Notes: generated from the letters alone by a model not told the origin. A stretch of DNA of 64,000 nucleotides from Octadecabacter sp. B2R22 (GCF_018861045.1 NZ_JAHKQJ010000007.1:706306-770305); one strand, 5' to 3'. Positions 1 to 9,191 are shown, counted from the stretch's first letter. Numbers and translations: made by a program.

Positions 1-1
1 C

Positions 2-733
2 ATTGGCACCCGCTACATGGGTGAATTCATTGCCGATAATGCCAAGGCAGAGGCGATGAAGGTTCCGTTTCTGCGCGAATTGTTGATGTCTGACAGCATC
101 TATATCGGCTCCAATATCTCTTTTGATGATCTAAGCACCGTCAGCACCTATCTCGGAAAACCCGGCGATCCGGCCAAGGGTGGCTTGCCAATGTCAGAAT
201 ATCGCCGTCGTCAGGATCAGTTCCAGCGCGCTGAAATTTCCGCGCTGCAGGATACTGGGTATTTCATGGAACGCTCGAAGGCTCTTTATGGCTATAAGAA
301 CTTTGTTTGTGATACAGGCGGGTCGATTTGCGAATGGGTTGACGCAGAAAATCCCGACGATCCGTTGCTAAAAGAACTGTCTTCTCAAAGCCTTATGGTC
401 TGGATTGAAGGTAGTGAAGACCACACAGCCGACCTGATCGAACGGTTCGACAAAGCGCCAAAACCGATGGCATATGACCCCACGTTCCTGATGGAAACTT
501 GGGCTGAATTCTTGAAGGTTCACGACCAGAACTCGAATGCGGTTGATCCTGATACGTTCATCCGCTGGACCTATGCACGCGCCCTTGCCCATCGCCAACC
601 GCGCTACGCCGCCATGGCTAAGAACTGGGGTGTTACTGTGCAGGCCTCTGATATGGCCACCGTGCGCGATGAGGCTGATTTCACGAAAGTGATCGCTCAG
701 GGGCTCGCTCACGCCCTTGAGATGCGCAGCTAA
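2..733 (+). CDS. ATPase-like conserved protein, C-terminal part (5' end outside window)
   Basis: The reading frame is already open at the first bases (IGTRY before the first internal Met at 17), so the gene begins upstream of the window and only about 243 C-terminal residues are seen. It ends at a TAA 41 bases before metA, same strand. The visible part has no complete Walker A motif; recognisable stretches are DTGGSICEW and an acidic, tryptophan-rich middle. From memory, proteins like this next to metA in Rhodobacteraceae are annotated simply as ATPase, which would put the P-loop in the missing N-terminal half. That family assignment is from general recall and is not proven by the visible sequence. 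Confidence 0.6.
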   Translation: MGTRYMGEFIADNAKAEAMKVPFLRELLMSDSIYIGSNISFDDLSTVSTYLGKPGDPAKGGLPMSEYRRRQDQFQRAEISALQDTGYFMERSKALYGYKNFVCDTGGSICEWVDAENPDDPLLKELSSQSLMVWIEGSEDHTADLIERFDKAPKPMAYDPTFLMETWAEFLKVHDQNSNAVDPDTFIRWTYARALAHRQPRYAAMAKNWGVTVQASDMATVRDEADFTKVIAQGLAHALEMRS

Positions 734-774
734 GCTGTCTATTTCCTTACGAACTCCAATACAGGTTTAATCCA

Positions 775-1743
775 ATGCCCATCCGCCTTCCCCGATCCCT
801 GCCCGCCTATGACGTGCTTTCGCGCGAAGGTGTAATGGTGATGGGACGGTCTGCTGCCGATCACCAAGACATTCGGCCCCTTAGGATTGGTATCTTGAAC
901 CTGATGCCAAAGAAAATTCAGACGGAAAATCAGTTCGCTCGGCTTATGGGCGCAACGCCTCTGCAGATCGAGTTGACCCTTATCCGGATGAGCGAACATC
1001 AGGCCCGCAACACGGCCGCTGACCACATGACCGAATTCTACCGCACCTTCCAAGAGGTAAAGGACCAGAAGTTCGATGGGCTGATCATTACAGGTGCCCC
1101 GATTGAACACCTCGACTTTGAGGATGTGACCTATTGGAATGAGCTGTCGGAAATTATGGATTGGACCCAGACCAATGTACATTCCACTTTTGGGGTGTGT
1201 TGGGGTGGTATGGCGATGATCAACCACTTTCATGGGGTGCGTAAACATGTTCTCGATGAAAAGCTGTTTGGCTTGTATCGGCACATGAACTTCGACCCGC
1301 AAAGCCCTTATCTCAGAGGATTTTCTGACGAAATGTCTATGCCGGTCAGCCGCTGGACCGAGATGCGCAAAGAAGAAATCGAGGCCGCTGGCCTGCCCAT
1401 TCTGCTGCATTCCAACGAAGTCGGTCCCGCCTTGGTCGAGGACCCAGAACATCGCGCGATCTATGTCTTTAACCACTTTGAATATGACAGCGACACGTTG
1501 GCTCAGGAGTATCGACGCGATCTTGAAAGCAACCAAGTCGAAGGCGCAGAGATCCAGCTTCCGGTGAACTACTTCCCGGGCGATGATCCGACAAAATCGC
1601 CGCCGAACACATGGCGCAGCCATGCGCACCTGCTTTATGGCAACTGGATTTCAGAGATTTATCTGACAACGCCTTACAATGTCGACGAAATCGGCCTGAA
1701 GACCACTGACCTGCGCACAAACACAGACGACGTTACGGAATAG
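775..1743 (+). CDS. metA: Homoserine O-acetyltransferase (MetA family)
   Basis: Acylates the hydroxyl of L-homoserine, the first committed step of methionine synthesis, in the cytoplasm. The 322-residue length and fold signature match the MetA (HTS) family, which is unrelated to MetX. Visible catalytic residues are Cys142 in FGVCWGG, His234 and Glu236 in FNHFEYD, and Lys46/Lys47 in LMPKK. Residue 111 (TGAPIE) is glutamate. In characterised members Glu111 gives acetyl-CoA use and Gly111 succinyl-CoA use, so I predict the acetyl form. The ATG is preceded by a weak ribosome site only. The 41-base gap to the upstream gene leaves no room for a SAM riboswitch. Confidence 0.95.
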   Translation: MPIRLPRSLPAYDVLSREGVMVMGRSAADHQDIRPLRIGILNLMPKKIQTENQFARLMGATPLQIELTLIRMSEHQARNTAADHMTEFYRTFQEVKDQKFDGLIITGAPIEHLDFEDVTYWNELSEIMDWTQTNVHSTFGVCWGGMAMINHFHGVRKHVLDEKLFGLYRHMNFDPQSPYLRGFSDEMSMPVSRWTEMRKEEIEAAGLPILLHSNEVGPALVEDPEHRAIYVFNHFEYDSDTLAQEYRRDLESNQVEGAEIQLPVNYFPGDDPTKSPPNTWRSHAHLLYGNWISEIYLTTPYNVDEIGLKTTDLRTNTDDVTE

Positions 1744-1822
1744 GTAAAACTTGACCGACGAGGTTTGCGTTTTGACGTCCCGCACTTATGTTAATAAGAG
1801 AAACATAACGCAGGACATCATC

Positions 1823-2806
1823 GTGGCCATAAACCTGATTGCTACACTGTCTCTTGCTGCCGTCGCCGGTGTCGCCGCCGTGACGAACAGCCAAGTCAAC
1901 GCACGCAAGGACACCGCAGAACAAGACTACCCTCCTGAAGGGCAGTTTATTGACGTGGGCGACCGCAAGGTCCACGCGGTTGTTCGCGGTGTAGGTCCTG
2001 ATGTTGTTCTGCTTCATGGTGCTGGTGGAAACACCCGTGAATTTACCTTTGATTTCATGGATCGATTGACGGATCGTTACCGTGTCATCATCTTCGATCG
2101 CCCCGGTTTGGGGTACACAGATCGCACGTCTGATACCTATGATGGTGTGTTCAATACGACCGCCGAAAGCCCCGCTGAACAGGCTGAAATGCTTCAAGCT
2201 GCTGCGGCGGCCCTTGGCGCACACAGGCCTATCGTACTTGGGCATTCCTTTGGTGGTTCTGTTGCATTGGCGTGGGGTCTGAACCATCCCGACGCCATTG
2301 CGGGCGTTGTGAACCTTGCGGCGCCAAGCCACCCGTGGCCAGGTGATCTGGGCCCGTTCTACACGGTGAATGCATCCATCTGGGGCTGCGCCGTATTGCC
2401 GCCGATGATTTCGGCCTACGCGAGTGCCCAACAGATAGAAACCTCCATCGCCAACGTTTTCGCGCCCCAGCCAGTTCCAGACGGCTACGTCGATCATATC
2501 GGCGCGCCGCTTACCATTCGGCCGACCAATTTGCGCACCAACGCGCGTCAGGTCACAACGCTGCGCCCCCATATTGTGGATATGGCGGCCCGTTACGCCA
2601 GTGAATTCACCCGCCCGCTCGAAATTTTGCACGGTGATCTAGACGCCACTGTGCCGCTCGACATCCACTCCATTCCGCTCAGTAAGGCCGTGCCGCACGC
2701 GAACCTGACTGTTCTGGACGGAGTTGGTCACATGCCGCACCACGCTCATCCAGAACTCGTCGAAGCCGCAATCGACAGGATCGCCACGCAAGTTGGATTG
2801 CGCTAA
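1823..2806 (+). CDS. Alpha/beta hydrolase with N-terminal membrane anchor or signal
   Basis: Serine hydrolase of the alpha/beta fold, substrate unknown. The nucleophile elbow GHSFGG places the serine at about residue 142. The oxyanion region is LLHGAGGN (about 64-70), followed by DRPGLG, and the catalytic His is in GVGHMPHH near the C-terminus. The first 20 residues are hydrophobic (ATLSLAAVAGVAAV), suggesting a membrane anchor or export signal. I choose the GTG at 1823 because AGGA lies 7 bases upstream; an in-frame TTG at 1751 would add 24 polar residues before the hydrophobic stretch. Family members include haloperoxidase-like and epoxide-hydrolase-like enzymes, and nothing here separates them. 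Confidence 0.85.
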   Translation: MAINLIATLSLAAVAGVAAVTNSQVNARKDTAEQDYPPEGQFIDVGDRKVHAVVRGVGPDVVLLHGAGGNTREFTFDFMDRLTDRYRVIIFDRPGLGYTDRTSDTYDGVFNTTAESPAEQAEMLQAAAAALGAHRPIVLGHSFGGSVALAWGLNHPDAIAGVVNLAAPSHPWPGDLGPFYTVNASIWGCAVLPPMISAYASAQQIETSIANVFAPQPVPDGYVDHIGAPLTIRPTNLRTNARQVTTLRPHIVDMAARYASEFTRPLEILHGDLDATVPLDIHSIPLSKAVPHANLTVLDGVGHMPHHAHPELVEAAIDRIATQVGLR

Positions 2807-2857
2807 GCCGCGCACATCCCCATAGTGGCGCAACTCATTGAAACACGAGGCCAAACC

Positions 2858-3742
2858 ATGACCGACCTGCCCTTTGACGGCGAAATCAGCCGCTACTTTC
2901 GCGAAGATGCGCCCGCCGATGTTCGCGCGGAAATCGAAGGCGTGAAAAAGGGAGAAATCCTTGCCACGGATTTCCCGTATGACAAGAAATGGAAACGGTC
3001 CGAATATGAAGAAGCGCTCGCCGCGCTTCAGATTGAATTGGTGAAGATGCAGCGTTGGGCCAAGGAAACAGGCCAACGGATCGCAATCGTGTTTGAAGGC
3101 CGCGATGCCGCAGGCAAAGGCGGCACAATCAAACGGTTCCGCGAAAACCTTAACCCGCGGGGCGCGCGCGTCGTTGCCCTATCCAAACCCACGGACGCAG
3201 AAGCCGGCCAGTGGTATTTTCAGCGATACATCCAACACCTTCCGACTGCGGGCGAAATCGTGTTCTTTGATCGATCTTGGTACAACCGCGGTGTCGTAGA
3301 AAAGGTTTTTGGGTTCTGTTCGGACGCGCAGCGTGACAAGTGGTTCGAACAGGTCAATCCGTTTGAACAGATGTTGGTAGATGAAGGCATCAAGGTTTTC
3401 AAAATCTGGCTGAATGTTGATCGCGCCGCCCAACTTCAACGGTTCATGGAACGCGAAGGTGATCCTCTAAAGCATTGGAAACTAAGCTGGATCGACGTTG
3501 AGGGTCTCAAAAAATGGGATGAATACACGGCCGCCATTAAGGAAACACTGTCCAAAACCCACACCGATGACACGCCGTGGATTGCGGTGCTAAGCGCCGA
3601 CAAACGCCGTGCGCGCGTCAACGCTATTCGCGCCGTTCTGTCCCAGTTGGACTACACGGGAAAAGACGCCAAAGCCCTTGGGGTGGTCGATCAAAGGGTC
3701 ACCGGCGGACCCGACATCATGGCGGAGAACGCGGGTGGCTAA
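2858..3742 (+). CDS. ppk2: Polyphosphate kinase 2 family protein
   Basis: Transfers phosphate between polyphosphate and nucleotides (NDP to NTP or NMP to NDP). At 294 residues it has a single PPK2 domain. Walker [11 protein letters not shown] is at about 81-90 and Walker [10 protein letters not shown] at about 136-144, with lid-region sequence [13 protein letters not shown] further on. The ATG at 2858 has GAGG 7 bases upstream; the GTG at 2825 has no such site. The stop overlaps the GTG start of the TetR-type regulator that follows, so the two are probably co-transcribed. Subclass (I, II or III) cannot be fixed by eye, although single-domain length and sequence favour class I. Confidence 0.93.
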   Translation: MTDLPFDGEISRYFREDAPADVRAEIEGVKKGEILATDFPYDKKWKRSEYEEALAALQIELVKMQRWAKETGQRIAIVFEGRDAAGKGGTIKRFRENLNPRGARVVALSKPTDAEAGQWYFQRYIQHLPTAGEIVFFDRSWYNRGVVEKVFGFCSDAQRDKWFEQVNPFEQMLVDEGIKVFKIWLNVDRAAQLQRFMEREGDPLKHWKLSWIDVEGLKKWDEYTAAIKETLSKTHTDDTPWIAVLSADKRRARVNAIRAVLSQLDYTGKDAKALGVVDQRVTGGPDIMAENAGG

Positions 3743-4352
3743 ACGCGGCTATCACCATGGCGATCTGAAACGAGCGCTTGTCGATGGGGCTTTACGCCTG
3801 ATCGAAGAAAAGGGCCCGACAGGGTTTACCCTTTCAGAAGCCGCACGCGAAGCTGGCGTGACGCCGGCGGCCGTCTATCGTCATTTCGATGGCCGCGAAG
3901 ACATGATCGCCGAAGCCGCGCGACAAGGCTACGTCATTTTTGGCGACCTCATGGAATACGCCTACGACAAGGGCCAACCGTCGGCACTCGCCAGCTTTGA
4001 GGCAACTGGTCGCGCCTACCTCGCCTTTGCGCGAAAATATCCGGGTCACTACGTCGCGATGTTTGAATCTGGCATTTCGATCCAACGCACACCAGAGCTT
4101 AACGATGCCGCGACCCGCGCCATGGGCGTGCTTGAAAAGGCCGCGGTTGAGCTGTCCATGCATATCCCCGAGGAAAAACGCCCTCCTCCCCAGATGTTCA
4201 GCGCCCATATCTGGGCCATGAGCCACGGCGTGGTTGAACTGTTTGCTCGTGGATCCCCGGGAACGAAATCACCGTTCCCCCCCGAAGATTTACTGGAATC
4301 TGGTATCGGGGTTTATTTGCGCGGCCTTGGGTTGGTAAAGCCAGACGAATAA
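3735..4352 (+). CDS. TetR/AcrR family regulator with WHG-type C-terminal domain
   Basis: DNA-binding repressor of about 205 residues. The N-terminal helix-turn-helix is visible as [24 protein letters not shown] (about residues 32-55), with the family Tyr-Arg-His-Phe at the recognition helix. The C-terminal half contains [12 protein letters not shown], the motif that names the WHG ligand-binding domain. The GTG start at 3735 is chosen because GGAG lies 8 bases upstream and the product then begins [10 protein letters not shown], typical for this subfamily; a longer frame from 3609 only shadows ppk2. It overlaps the ppk2 stop by 8 bases. The target is unknown; autoregulation or control of ppk2 is possible but not shown. 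Confidence 0.88.
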   Translation: MAKRGYHHGDLKRALVDGALRLIEEKGPTGFTLSEAAREAGVTPAAVYRHFDGREDMIAEAARQGYVIFGDLMEYAYDKGQPSALASFEATGRAYLAFARKYPGHYVAMFESGISIQRTPELNDAATRAMGVLEKAAVELSMHIPEEKRPPPQMFSAHIWAMSHGVVELFARGSPGTKSPFPPEDLLESGIGVYLRGLGLVKPDE

Positions 4353-4722
4353 GGCCACGACCCGCGCGGCAGTGTCCGGCCTGCGGGACAAAGCACCATT
4401 TCGCATTACACGCCGTATGTCGGCTTCTGGAAACCCGCTTAACGAACGCTGGTTTTGGGACGAATTAGGAAAAGCAGTCCAACTCACTAATGCCCTGTTT
4501 GGCCCAATAACCCGAGATCGAGAATGACGATCTCAATACAATTCTACCCCGAAATTGGACGCTAGATTCTACTTTGGAGGGTAAGTTGACGCTACGTATT
4601 TTCATAATACAACTGAAAGTGAGCCATTTTTGGCGGAGTTCCCCTTTCGACTAACAGCGAAGGCTCTTTAAGGGTCATGATAAGAATTTGTTACTGAACC
4701 TCAAAGTATGTGAGAGCCCATA
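4353..4722. other. 370-base intergenic leader of the VPLPA-CTERM gene; no gene seen
   Basis: This gap is clearly more AT-rich than its neighbours and no frame gives a convincing product. It holds a short inverted repeat GAGATCG/CGATCTC (4513-4535) and two near-identical direct repeats, TTGGACGCTA at 4555-4564 and TTGACGCTA at 4586-4594, starting 31 bases apart. The heptamer ATTCTAC also occurs twice nearby (about 4541 and 4565). These may be regulator sites for the downstream surface protein. I cannot place a consensus -35/-10 pair. Confidence 0.4.
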
Positions 4723-5682
4723 ATGATTAAAAAGTATGTAACCGCCGCTTTGGTTTGCGCAGCGCCAGTCGCCCAAGCCGCTACTTTGGACCCGCTAGAA
4801 CTGCTTAGCGGTTTTAACGGCATCGTCCTGAATGACTTGACGTCCACGGTAAACCACGTTGAAGGCACGCTTTTTGTGGGTGGCGATCTGATCGCCAACT
4901 CTGGATTTTATGTAAACAACCGTGGCCTCGCGGATGGAACCGTTGGCGACGTTTCGGGCGCGTTAATTGTAGGTGGCAACATCACGAACGGTTTAAATGA
5001 CGGCGGCCAAGGCGACATCGTAGTTGGCGGCACAGTCTCTGGGAATGTTTCGTCTGCTTCAAACGCAAGACTGACCACCGGAACGACCATCGCTGTCAAT
5101 GACGTTGCGGCGGCGATGACTGAGCTGTCCGACGCGCTTTCGATGTACGGCGATACGGCTGGCGCGAGCGTAGATGCCAGTGATCCGAACCTGAAGTCGT
5201 TGACAAGCGGCGCCGGTGGCACAGATGAGCTGGAAGACATTGCCATCATTAACCTGGATGCTGCGGCAACCATGGCGTTTCTTTCCGGTGGCAACTTGGC
5301 AAACCTGAGCCTCGACAGCGGTGTGACCACAATTCTAAACCTTGCTGGCGATGACATAACGCTGTCCGGTAACTTCAACCAAGACGACAGCTCCGTGTTG
5401 TTCAATTTCTTTGAGGCCTCAACCCTTCAGATCAACGCTACGTTCGGATTTTCCGTCCTGTCACCTTTTGCAGATGTGACCTTGGGGTCCGGCGGGATGG
5501 ACGGCACATTGGTAGCCTACAATCTAGATCAACGGGTTGAATTGCGGCCCTATGGAACGACCGGAGTTTTTGACGGGACTTTGCCCGCGTCTCAAGTTTC
5601 CGCGGTTCCGCTTCCGGCTGCAGCGTGGATGCTGCTGGCTGCTCTCGGTGGGCTTGGCTTGATGCGTCGTCGCGCATCTTAA
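4723..5682 (+). CDS. Choice-of-anchor A protein with VPLPA-CTERM sorting signal
   Basis: Secreted or surface protein of 319 residues. It starts with a short signal peptide (KKYVTAALVCAAPVAQA, cleavage after AQA). The body has a choice-of-anchor A look: FNGIVLNDL, VEGTLFVGGDL, ALIVGGNI and DIVVGGTVSGNV form repeated beta-strands ending in GG. The last 25 residues are VPLPAAAW, a hydrophobic segment (MLLAALGGLGL) and MRRR, matching the VPLPA-CTERM sorting tail. In the known family such tails are processed by an exosortase-type enzyme, and none is encoded in this window. It is monocistronic, with its own leader and a terminator-like hairpin directly after. A role in the envelope or extracellular matrix is inferred. 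Confidence 0.88.
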   Translation: MIKKYVTAALVCAAPVAQAATLDPLELLSGFNGIVLNDLTSTVNHVEGTLFVGGDLIANSGFYVNNRGLADGTVGDVSGALIVGGNITNGLNDGGQGDIVVGGTVSGNVSSASNARLTTGTTIAVNDVAAAMTELSDALSMYGDTAGASVDASDPNLKSLTSGAGGTDELEDIAIINLDAAATMAFLSGGNLANLSLDSGVTTILNLAGDDITLSGNFNQDDSSVLFNFFEASTLQINATFGFSVLSPFADVTLGSGGMDGTLVAYNLDQRVELRPYGTTGVFDGTLPASQVSAVPLPAAAWMLLAALGGLGLMRRRAS

Positions 5683-5684
5683 TC

Positions 5685-5726
5685 GCACCCTCTGTTTTTA
5701 CAGAGGTGCAATCCCTGCGGGGCTTT
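5685..5726 (+). terminator. Candidate terminator after the VPLPA-CTERM gene
   Basis: Two hairpins follow the stop codon: CCTCTG/CAGAGG around a TTTTTA loop (5689-5706) and CCC-TGC-GGGG followed by CTTTT (5713-5726). Both are short, so termination strength is uncertain. Confidence 0.5.
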
Positions 5727-5807
5727 TGCTATTCAGGGTCTCAGGTCTATCGCCGACGAGTGACCTGAGACAGACGAGCAGCACCGGATGCTTACACCAC
5801 TCAACGA

Positions 5808-5837
5808 AAAAGGGCGCACCAAACGGTGCGCCCTTTT
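5808..5837 (-). terminator. Rho-independent terminator of rplM-rpsI
   Basis: A perfect 12-base stem, AAAGGGCGCACC/GGTGCGCCCTTT, with a four-base loop lies 22 bases past the rpsI stop. On the minus strand it ends in a T-rich tract. The flanking A and T tracts make it potentially bidirectional. Confidence 0.88.
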
Positions 5838-5857
5838 CCAATGTGTGGTTCCAAAGC

Positions 5858-6361
5858 TTAACGCTTGGAGAACTGGAAGCTCTTACGGGCTTTCGCCTTA
5901 CCGTACTTCTTACGTTCAACAACACGGCTGTCGCGTGTGATGAAGCCAGCAGCTTTCAAAGCTGCGCGCAAGGATGGGTCGAACAACTGCAGCGCCTTGG
6001 AGATGCCGTGCTTAACCGCACCAGCTTGACCAGACAGGCCGCCGCCTTTGACTGTCGCCATAACGTCGAACTGACCGTCAACGCCTGCAACTTCGAACGG
6101 CTGGCGCAGGATCATCTGCAAAACCGGACGTGCAAAGTATACGGACTGGTCGCGACCGTTTACGATAACCTTGCCGGAACCCGGCTTGATCCAAACGCGG
6201 GCAACCGCGTCTTTACGCTTACCAGTGGCATAAGAACGGCCGAGTTCGTCTTTGACGACTTCACGCTGAATAGCGATTGTGGACGGTGCTGCAGCTTCGA
6301 CAGTTTCGATGCCTTCAGCAACTTGGCCCAACTCTTCGAGGGAATTCACTTGATCGGCCAT
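5858..6361 (-). CDS. rpsI: 30S ribosomal protein S9
   Basis: Small-subunit ribosomal protein whose C-terminal tail reaches the P-site tRNA. The S9 domain is clear from [18 protein letters not shown] through [21 protein letters not shown] to the end [17 protein letters not shown], with the family's basic C-terminus ending KR. The protein is 167 residues because of an acidic N-terminal extension of about 35 residues ([18 protein letters not shown]), as is common in alphaproteobacteria. It starts at the base where rplM stops, so the pair is translationally coupled. Confidence 0.98.
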   Translation of the reverse strand: MADQVNSLEELGQVAEGIETVEAAAPSTIAIQREVVKDELGRSYATGKRKDAVARVWIKPGSGKVIVNGRDQSVYFARPVLQMILRQPFEVAGVDGQFDVMATVKGGGLSGQAGAVKHGISKALQLFDPSLRAALKAAGFITRDSRVVERKKYGKAKARKSFQFSKR

Positions 6362-6822
6362 TACGCAGTCCTCGTGTTTTTCTTGTTCATGGCCTTAACG
6401 TCCAGAACTTCAGGTTTTTGCGCGTCCATGCCGTGCTCTTCGCCAGCGAACACACGCAGGTGTGTCATCTGAACGCGGGACAAACGGTTGCCTGGAAGCA
6501 TGCGCTTAACGGCCTGCATAACAACACGCTCGGGGTGTGCACCCTCAAGGATCTCACCAGTTGTGCGGGACTTGATGCCGCCAACAGTGCCAGTGTGCCA
6601 GTAGTTAGGCTTTTCACGCTTGTTACCTGTCAGCTGGATCTTTTCAGCGTTGATAACAATGACGTTGTCGCCCATGTCCATGTGTGGCGTGAAGGACGGC
6701 TTGTGTTTGCCGCGCAACCGCATAGCGATAATCGAAGCAAGACGGCCCAGAACAACGCCTTCAGCGTCGATCAGGATCCATTTCTTGTCGATGTCCGCTG
6801 GTGTAGCAGAGAAAGTTTTCAT
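6361..6822 (-). CDS. rplM: 50S ribosomal protein L13
   Basis: Early-assembling large-subunit protein. The 153-residue sequence begins [14 protein letters not shown] and carries the family blocks [42 protein letters not shown] and KRMLPGNRL. It is the first gene of the rplM-rpsI operon, and its stop touches the rpsI start. The upstream TTGACC/TATAAC promoter (6887-6914) fits high constitutive expression. Confidence 0.98.
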   Translation of the reverse strand: MKTFSATPADIDKKWILIDAEGVVLGRLASIIAMRLRGKHKPSFTPHMDMGDNVIVINAEKIQLTGNKREKPNYWHTGTVGGIKSRTTGEILEGAHPERVVMQAVKRMLPGNRLSRVQMTHLRVFAGEEHGMDAQKPEVLDVKAMNKKNTRTA

Positions 6823-6886
6823 CGGTTTTTCCTAAGTGAAAGGACCGCACCCCGTATTTGGGGCCGGCCCGACATTCGATTGGGGG

Positions 6887-6914
6887 GTTATAGCTGGGTT
6901 GGATATACGGTCAA
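6887..6914 (-). promoter_or_regulatory. Sigma-70-type promoter of rplM-rpsI
   Basis: On the minus strand TTGACC (6914-6909) is separated by 16 bases from TATAAC (6892-6887). It is the best consensus promoter in the gap upstream of rplM, giving a leader of roughly 60 bases. Confidence 0.7.
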
Positions 6915-6979
6915 GTGCCTTGCGACACCTTTAAGTAAGTGTTTTCAATGGCTTGCTAAAACGGTATTATTTTACCCCA

Positions 6980-8380
6980 TCAATTATCGATCCGACTCTC
7001 TGGATTGCCCAACATCGCATCGATTTCCGCCATCGCAGTCATAAAACGTTTCTCGGATACACATGTCCCGATCGCAAGGCGCACCGCATTTGGGGCGCGA
7101 TCATTTGGCAGCGCGAACTCATCCGCTGGTTTTACCAGAATCCCCCGCACTTCACAGGCTGCCATAAAACTGGATGCACGCCACCCTGTCGGCAATTGCA
7201 AGTAAATGAAAGGTGCATCTTCGCGCCATTTGATGTCCCACCGCCCAAGCATATTCACCGCATAACGCACCCGTTGCGCGATCGCCTCAGCCACGTCAGC
7301 CCGTATCTTTGCGGCGTCCCCGGATTTGATCAGGGCGCAACACAGATCAACAACCGGCTGGGACACGCCATAATGGGCACTTTGTGCGACTTGCCGCAGC
7401 AAAGCGCCCCGCCCTGTGGGGGCAACCGCAAAGCCGAACCGCAAAGCGCCCGTCACGGATTTTGTTAGCGAGGACACGTAATAAGTCTGTTCGGGTAAAA
7501 TCGCGCGGTAGCTGGGCACGTCGGATTTTACGGTGGAGTGGCAATCATCATCGATAATGACAATATTCAACGCCCGCGCGACCTCTGCGATCTGTTGTTT
7601 GCGTTCAAGTGGCGTCTTGATTGTTGTCGGGCTGTGGACCTCAGGCGCAGTCACCAGCACCTGCCCACCGTGTTCGCGATAGGCCGCCGCAAGGGCTTCG
7701 GGGATAATCCCGTGTTCGTCCATCGCCACACCGACGACCTTTGCCCTTAACAGTCGCGCAGCATGGCGCACACCGGGATAGGCAAGGTCTTCGGTCAGGA
7801 TCACAGGCGTTGCGCCGCTCAGTTCGCTCAGCAATGCCATGATACATGCATTCTGCGCGCCATTGGCCAAGACGATATGATCCGCGTCCACGCTTCCCAT
7901 ATCAACGCTCGACAGCCAGCCAACGACGGCTTCGCGGGCCTCAAGGTCGGTCTCTTGGGTTGGGTAGTTAATATGTCTGCGCCGGTGCGACTGTGCGATC
8001 TTCATCAGAGCAGCATCAATCAGCAAACCCTGCCCCACATCCGGCACGCGGCTGCTGCGGAAATCCGCGATCGTTTCATCGACCGTGTTGATCAAAGGCA
8101 CGTCCGCGACGGGTTCAGCTTTGGTCCGCCCTGCAACAAAGGTTCCTCGGCCGATTTCGGCGATCAAACGTCCCTCGTCCGTCATCATGGAATAGGCGCG
8201 CGCCACGGTGCCCGGTGTTACCCCGATCTGATAGGCCAACTCGCGCACTGGGGGCAGTTTTGTGCCCGCTGTAAGTTGTCCTGACACGATCCCTTCACGG
8301 ATCGCTTCGGCAAGGGCTTTGTATTTGGACCGGCCAGCGGTGCTCAGGTCTGGCGACCAAGTTGTATCGGGTACAATCAT
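6980..8380 (-). CDS. MocR-type regulator (GntR helix-turn-helix fused to aminotransferase domain)
   Basis: Transcription factor of 466 residues. The N-terminal winged helix (about 15-85) has KLPPVRELAYQIGVTPGTVARAYSMM. The remainder is a fold-type I aminotransferase domain with Lys307 in SSLTKSVTGALRFGF as the probable PLP lysine and Asp278 in IIDDDCH as the pyridine partner. MocR proteins sense PLP or amino-type ligands and usually control a neighbouring gene. This one is divergent from a small DUF1127 gene and shares with it a 98-base gap containing a perfect 16-base palindrome. The effector is unknown; the lack of an adjacent pyridoxine, taurine or GABA gene argues against a classical PdxR, TauR or GabR role. 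Confidence 0.9.
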   Translation of the reverse strand: MIVPDTTWSPDLSTAGRSKYKALAEAIREGIVSGQLTAGTKLPPVRELAYQIGVTPGTVARAYSMMTDEGRLIAEIGRGTFVAGRTKAEPVADVPLINTVDETIADFRSSRVPDVGQGLLIDAALMKIAQSHRRRHINYPTQETDLEAREAVVGWLSSVDMGSVDADHIVLANGAQNACIMALLSELSGATPVILTEDLAYPGVRHAARLLRAKVVGVAMDEHGIIPEALAAAYREHGGQVLVTAPEVHSPTTIKTPLERKQQIAEVARALNIVIIDDDCHSTVKSDVPSYRAILPEQTYYVSSLTKSVTGALRFGFAVAPTGRGALLRQVAQSAHYGVSQPVVDLCCALIKSGDAAKIRADVAEAIAQRVRYAVNMLGRWDIKWREDAPFIYLQLPTGWRASSFMAACEVRGILVKPADEFALPNDRAPNAVRLAIGTCVSEKRFMTAMAEIDAMLGNPESRIDN

Positions 8381-8403
8381 TTCATTTACCGCCGTGCTTG
8401 CGC

Positions 8404-8450
8404 ATTGTATCTATTTCTTACGGCACAATGCCAAATTGTATTGATACAAT
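8404..8450. promoter_or_regulatory. Candidate MocR operator in the divergent gap
   Basis: The 16-base perfect palindrome ATTGTATTGATACAAT occupies 8435-8450. The half-site ATTGTAT also occurs at 8404-8410, starting 31 bases (about three helical turns) away. The arrangement of one palindrome plus a spaced half-site between a MocR gene and its divergent partner fits an operator, but binding is inferred. Confidence 0.6.
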
Positions 8451-8478
8451 CAACCCCGTGACACAAAGGAGCATCCCC

Positions 8479-8706
8479 ATGTCACTTTCCACCAATGCGA
8501 CCCAGATCCAGTACCTCAACGCCGCCCACAGCCTTCCGTTTGTGGCCCGCGTCGCAGTGACGATCGCGGTTATGGTGACGAAATGGGATGCCCGCCAACG
8601 CTCACGCAAACACCTGACGCGCCTTGAACCGCATCTGCTGCGTGACATCGGCGTTGACCCGATTTCTGCGCGGCGCGAAGGGGTGAAACCCTTCTGGCAA
8701 GACTGA
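8479..8706 (+). CDS. DUF1127 domain protein
   Basis: Small basic protein of 75 residues whose C-terminal 40 residues (LTRLEPHLLRDIGVDPISARREGVKPFW) match the DUF1127 pattern, following a moderately hydrophobic segment (VARVAVTIAVMVTKW). The ATG at 8479 has AAGGA 8 bases upstream; longer frames from 8362 run through the divergent promoter. It is divergent from the MocR-type regulator and followed by a strong terminator, so it is probably a single-gene unit under that regulator. Some DUF1127 proteins bind RNA or affect phosphate and polyamine metabolism; the function here is not known. Confidence 0.88.
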   Translation: MSLSTNATQIQYLNAAHSLPFVARVAVTIAVMVTKWDARQRSRKHLTRLEPHLLRDIGVDPISARREGVKPFWQD

Positions 8707-8727
8707 TTTTATAGAACTTCCTGACTT

Positions 8728-8763
8728 GGGCCAGTTGCACGTCATTGCGCTGGCCCTTTTTTT
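8728..8763 (+). terminator. Rho-independent terminator of the DUF1127 gene
   Basis: The stem GGGCCAG/CTGGCCC is followed directly by seven T residues (8757-8763), starting 22 bases after the stop codon. Confidence 0.9.
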
Positions 8764-8768
8764 GCGTG

Positions 8769-9191
8769 CTACTTGTTGGGTGGTATCGAATAGGTCAAAG
8801 ACGCGCGCGCGACAGGTTTATCCTGCGCCCCTTCGCTGTAAATGCGCCCTTCACAAACAGCCAATGCCCGCCCGAGTTTCAACAGTTCCATGCGGCACAG
8901 CAATCGTCCTGCCTGTGGCTTGCGCATAAAATCAATGGAACAATTGGTCGTCACCGCCAGACCCACAGGGCCGATCACGGACAGGATGCAAAAATAGGCG
9001 CAAACATCGGCCAGCCCGAACATCGTTGGGCCGGACACCGTGCCTCCTGGTCGTAAATGCTGATCCGACGCGATCAGTTCCATCGTTAAAAACGGCGGTG
9101 CGACCTCAACAAATCCAAATTGATCCGCGACCTGTGCAAAGTCCGTTTCTAGAAAAGCCTGTAACGCGGCCTTATCCATCTTGATTTCCAT
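8769..9191 (-). CDS. PaaI-type hotdog thioesterase
   Basis: Probable acyl-CoA thioesterase of 140 residues. The hotdog-fold segment GGTVSGPTMFGLADVCAYFC corresponds to the family's active-site helix, in which an acidic residue follows the Gly-rich entry. The second half has CSIDFMRKPQAGRLLCRMELLKLGRALAVCEG, the usual strand pair. The ATG at 9191 is preceded by GGGGGA 6 bases upstream. It is divergent from the enoyl-CoA hydratase gene 54 bases away, which suggests acyl-CoA metabolism. The substrate cannot be read from sequence. Confidence 0.87.
   Translation of the reverse strand: MEIKMDKAALQAFLETDFAQVADQFGFVEVAPPFLTMELIASDQHLRPGGTVSGPTMFGLADVCAYFCILSVIGPVGLAVTTNCSIDFMRKPQAGRLLCRMELLKLGRALAVCEGRIYSEGAQDKPVARASLTYSIPPNK

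Noticed and set aside
734-774. Possible SAM riboswitch upstream of metA
   Set aside because: Only 41 bases separate the genes and no SAM-II-type pairing could be built; the upstream gene would have to contain it.
5726-6472. Long plus-strand frame across rpsI and rplM
   Set aside because: It is antisense to two certain ribosomal protein genes and its product has no family pattern; high GC keeps the shadow frame open.
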